A stretch of DNA of 14,750 bases from an uncultured Loktanella sp. (GTDB taxonomy: Bacteria; Pseudomonadota; Alphaproteobacteria; Rhodobacterales; Rhodobacteraceae): contig CAJXTP010000056.1 in assembly GCA_913061335.1 (NCBI GenBank), positions 1 through 14,750 on the forward strand, read 5' to 3'. The translations under genes and the position numbers were made by a program. The notes below the pieces were generated by a model. The model was not told where the DNA came from and did not search any database. It worked only from the letters and a program-made list of their open reading frames with translations. Shown in pieces: positions 14,697 through 14,750 of the stretch; the stretch's first letter is position 1; each line of letters opens with the position of its first letter.

Positions 14697-14750
14697 CTGT
14701 CTCTTATACACATCTGACGCTGCCGACGATAGAGAGGTGTAGATCTCGGT
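14697..14750. other. Nextera/Tn5 sequencing adapter left on the contig end
   Basis: Positions 14697-14715 read CTGTCTCTTATACACATCT, the 19-bp Tn5 mosaic end. Then GACGCTGCCGACGA (14716-14729) is the complement of the Nextera read-1 primer tail. After seven bases TAGAGAG (14730-14736), GTGTAGATCTCGGT (14737-14750) is the complement of the P5 end. The order matches an i5 index adapter read through from a short insert. The index region resembles the complement of the S502 index but is one A short. This is library-made sequence, not DNA of the organism. Confidence 0.98.

Noticed and set aside
14697..14711. ATG start giving MYKRQ for the extensin-like gene
   Set aside because: These five codons lie wholly inside the Tn5 mosaic end, so the start is artificial; the gene is 5' truncated at 14696.
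14442..14717. Plus-strand open frame of 91 residues ending LSLIHI
   Set aside because: It is antisense to the extensin-like gene and its end is adapter; no family features or ribosome site.

Overview
The window looks like one end of a draft contig from a marine alphaproteobacterium of the order Rhodobacterales (Roseobacter group). This rests on moderate GC and on the gene order: a hemD–mic60–hemY operon divergent from tsaD–gpsA–yciI-like–EVE, plus a pyrrolysine-free MttB-family methyltransferase and a DUF2853 gene. Genus and species cannot be fixed by reading alone. All genes appear chromosomal and mostly housekeeping. I see no tRNA, rRNA, insertion sequence, CRISPR array or phage gene, and no gene-free stretch longer than 300 bases.

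Layout. Positions 2-1183 (+) hold the C-terminal part of an MttB-family methyltransferase, cut by the window edge. It converges on katG (-), with a perfect 10-bp hairpin between them. katG is divergent from oxyR (+). The 97-bp gap between them carries a GATT-N11-AATC site of the LysR type, the usual layout of a peroxide-response pair. Next comes a triple-PAS GGDEF-EAL protein (+) that probably degrades cyclic-di-GMP; it ends 8 bp from the convergent hemY.

Positions 6923-10275 (-) are an operon read hemD, mic60 (mitofilin homologue), hemY. It links haem synthesis with the bacterial relative of the mitochondrial cristae organiser. Divergent from it, positions 10346-13092 (+) form a tight operon: tsaD (tRNA t6A synthesis), gpsA (glycerol-3-phosphate dehydrogenase), a YciI-like small protein and an EVE-domain protein. 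The four genes overlap or nearly touch. A small DUF1761 membrane protein (+), a strong hairpin and a convergent DUF2853 gene (-) follow. The last gene is an extensin-like C-terminal domain protein (-), cut at its 5' end.

The last 54 bases (14697-14750) are not genomic. They are a Nextera/Tn5 mosaic end followed by the i5 sequencing adapter. The true contig ends at 14696, and the apparent MYKRQ start of the last gene is an adapter translation. I found no convincing new multi-gene system. The most useful observations are the adapter artefact, the mic60/hemY/hemD linkage, the metal-binding tail of HemY and the zinc-peptidase-like signature in the extensin-like protein.
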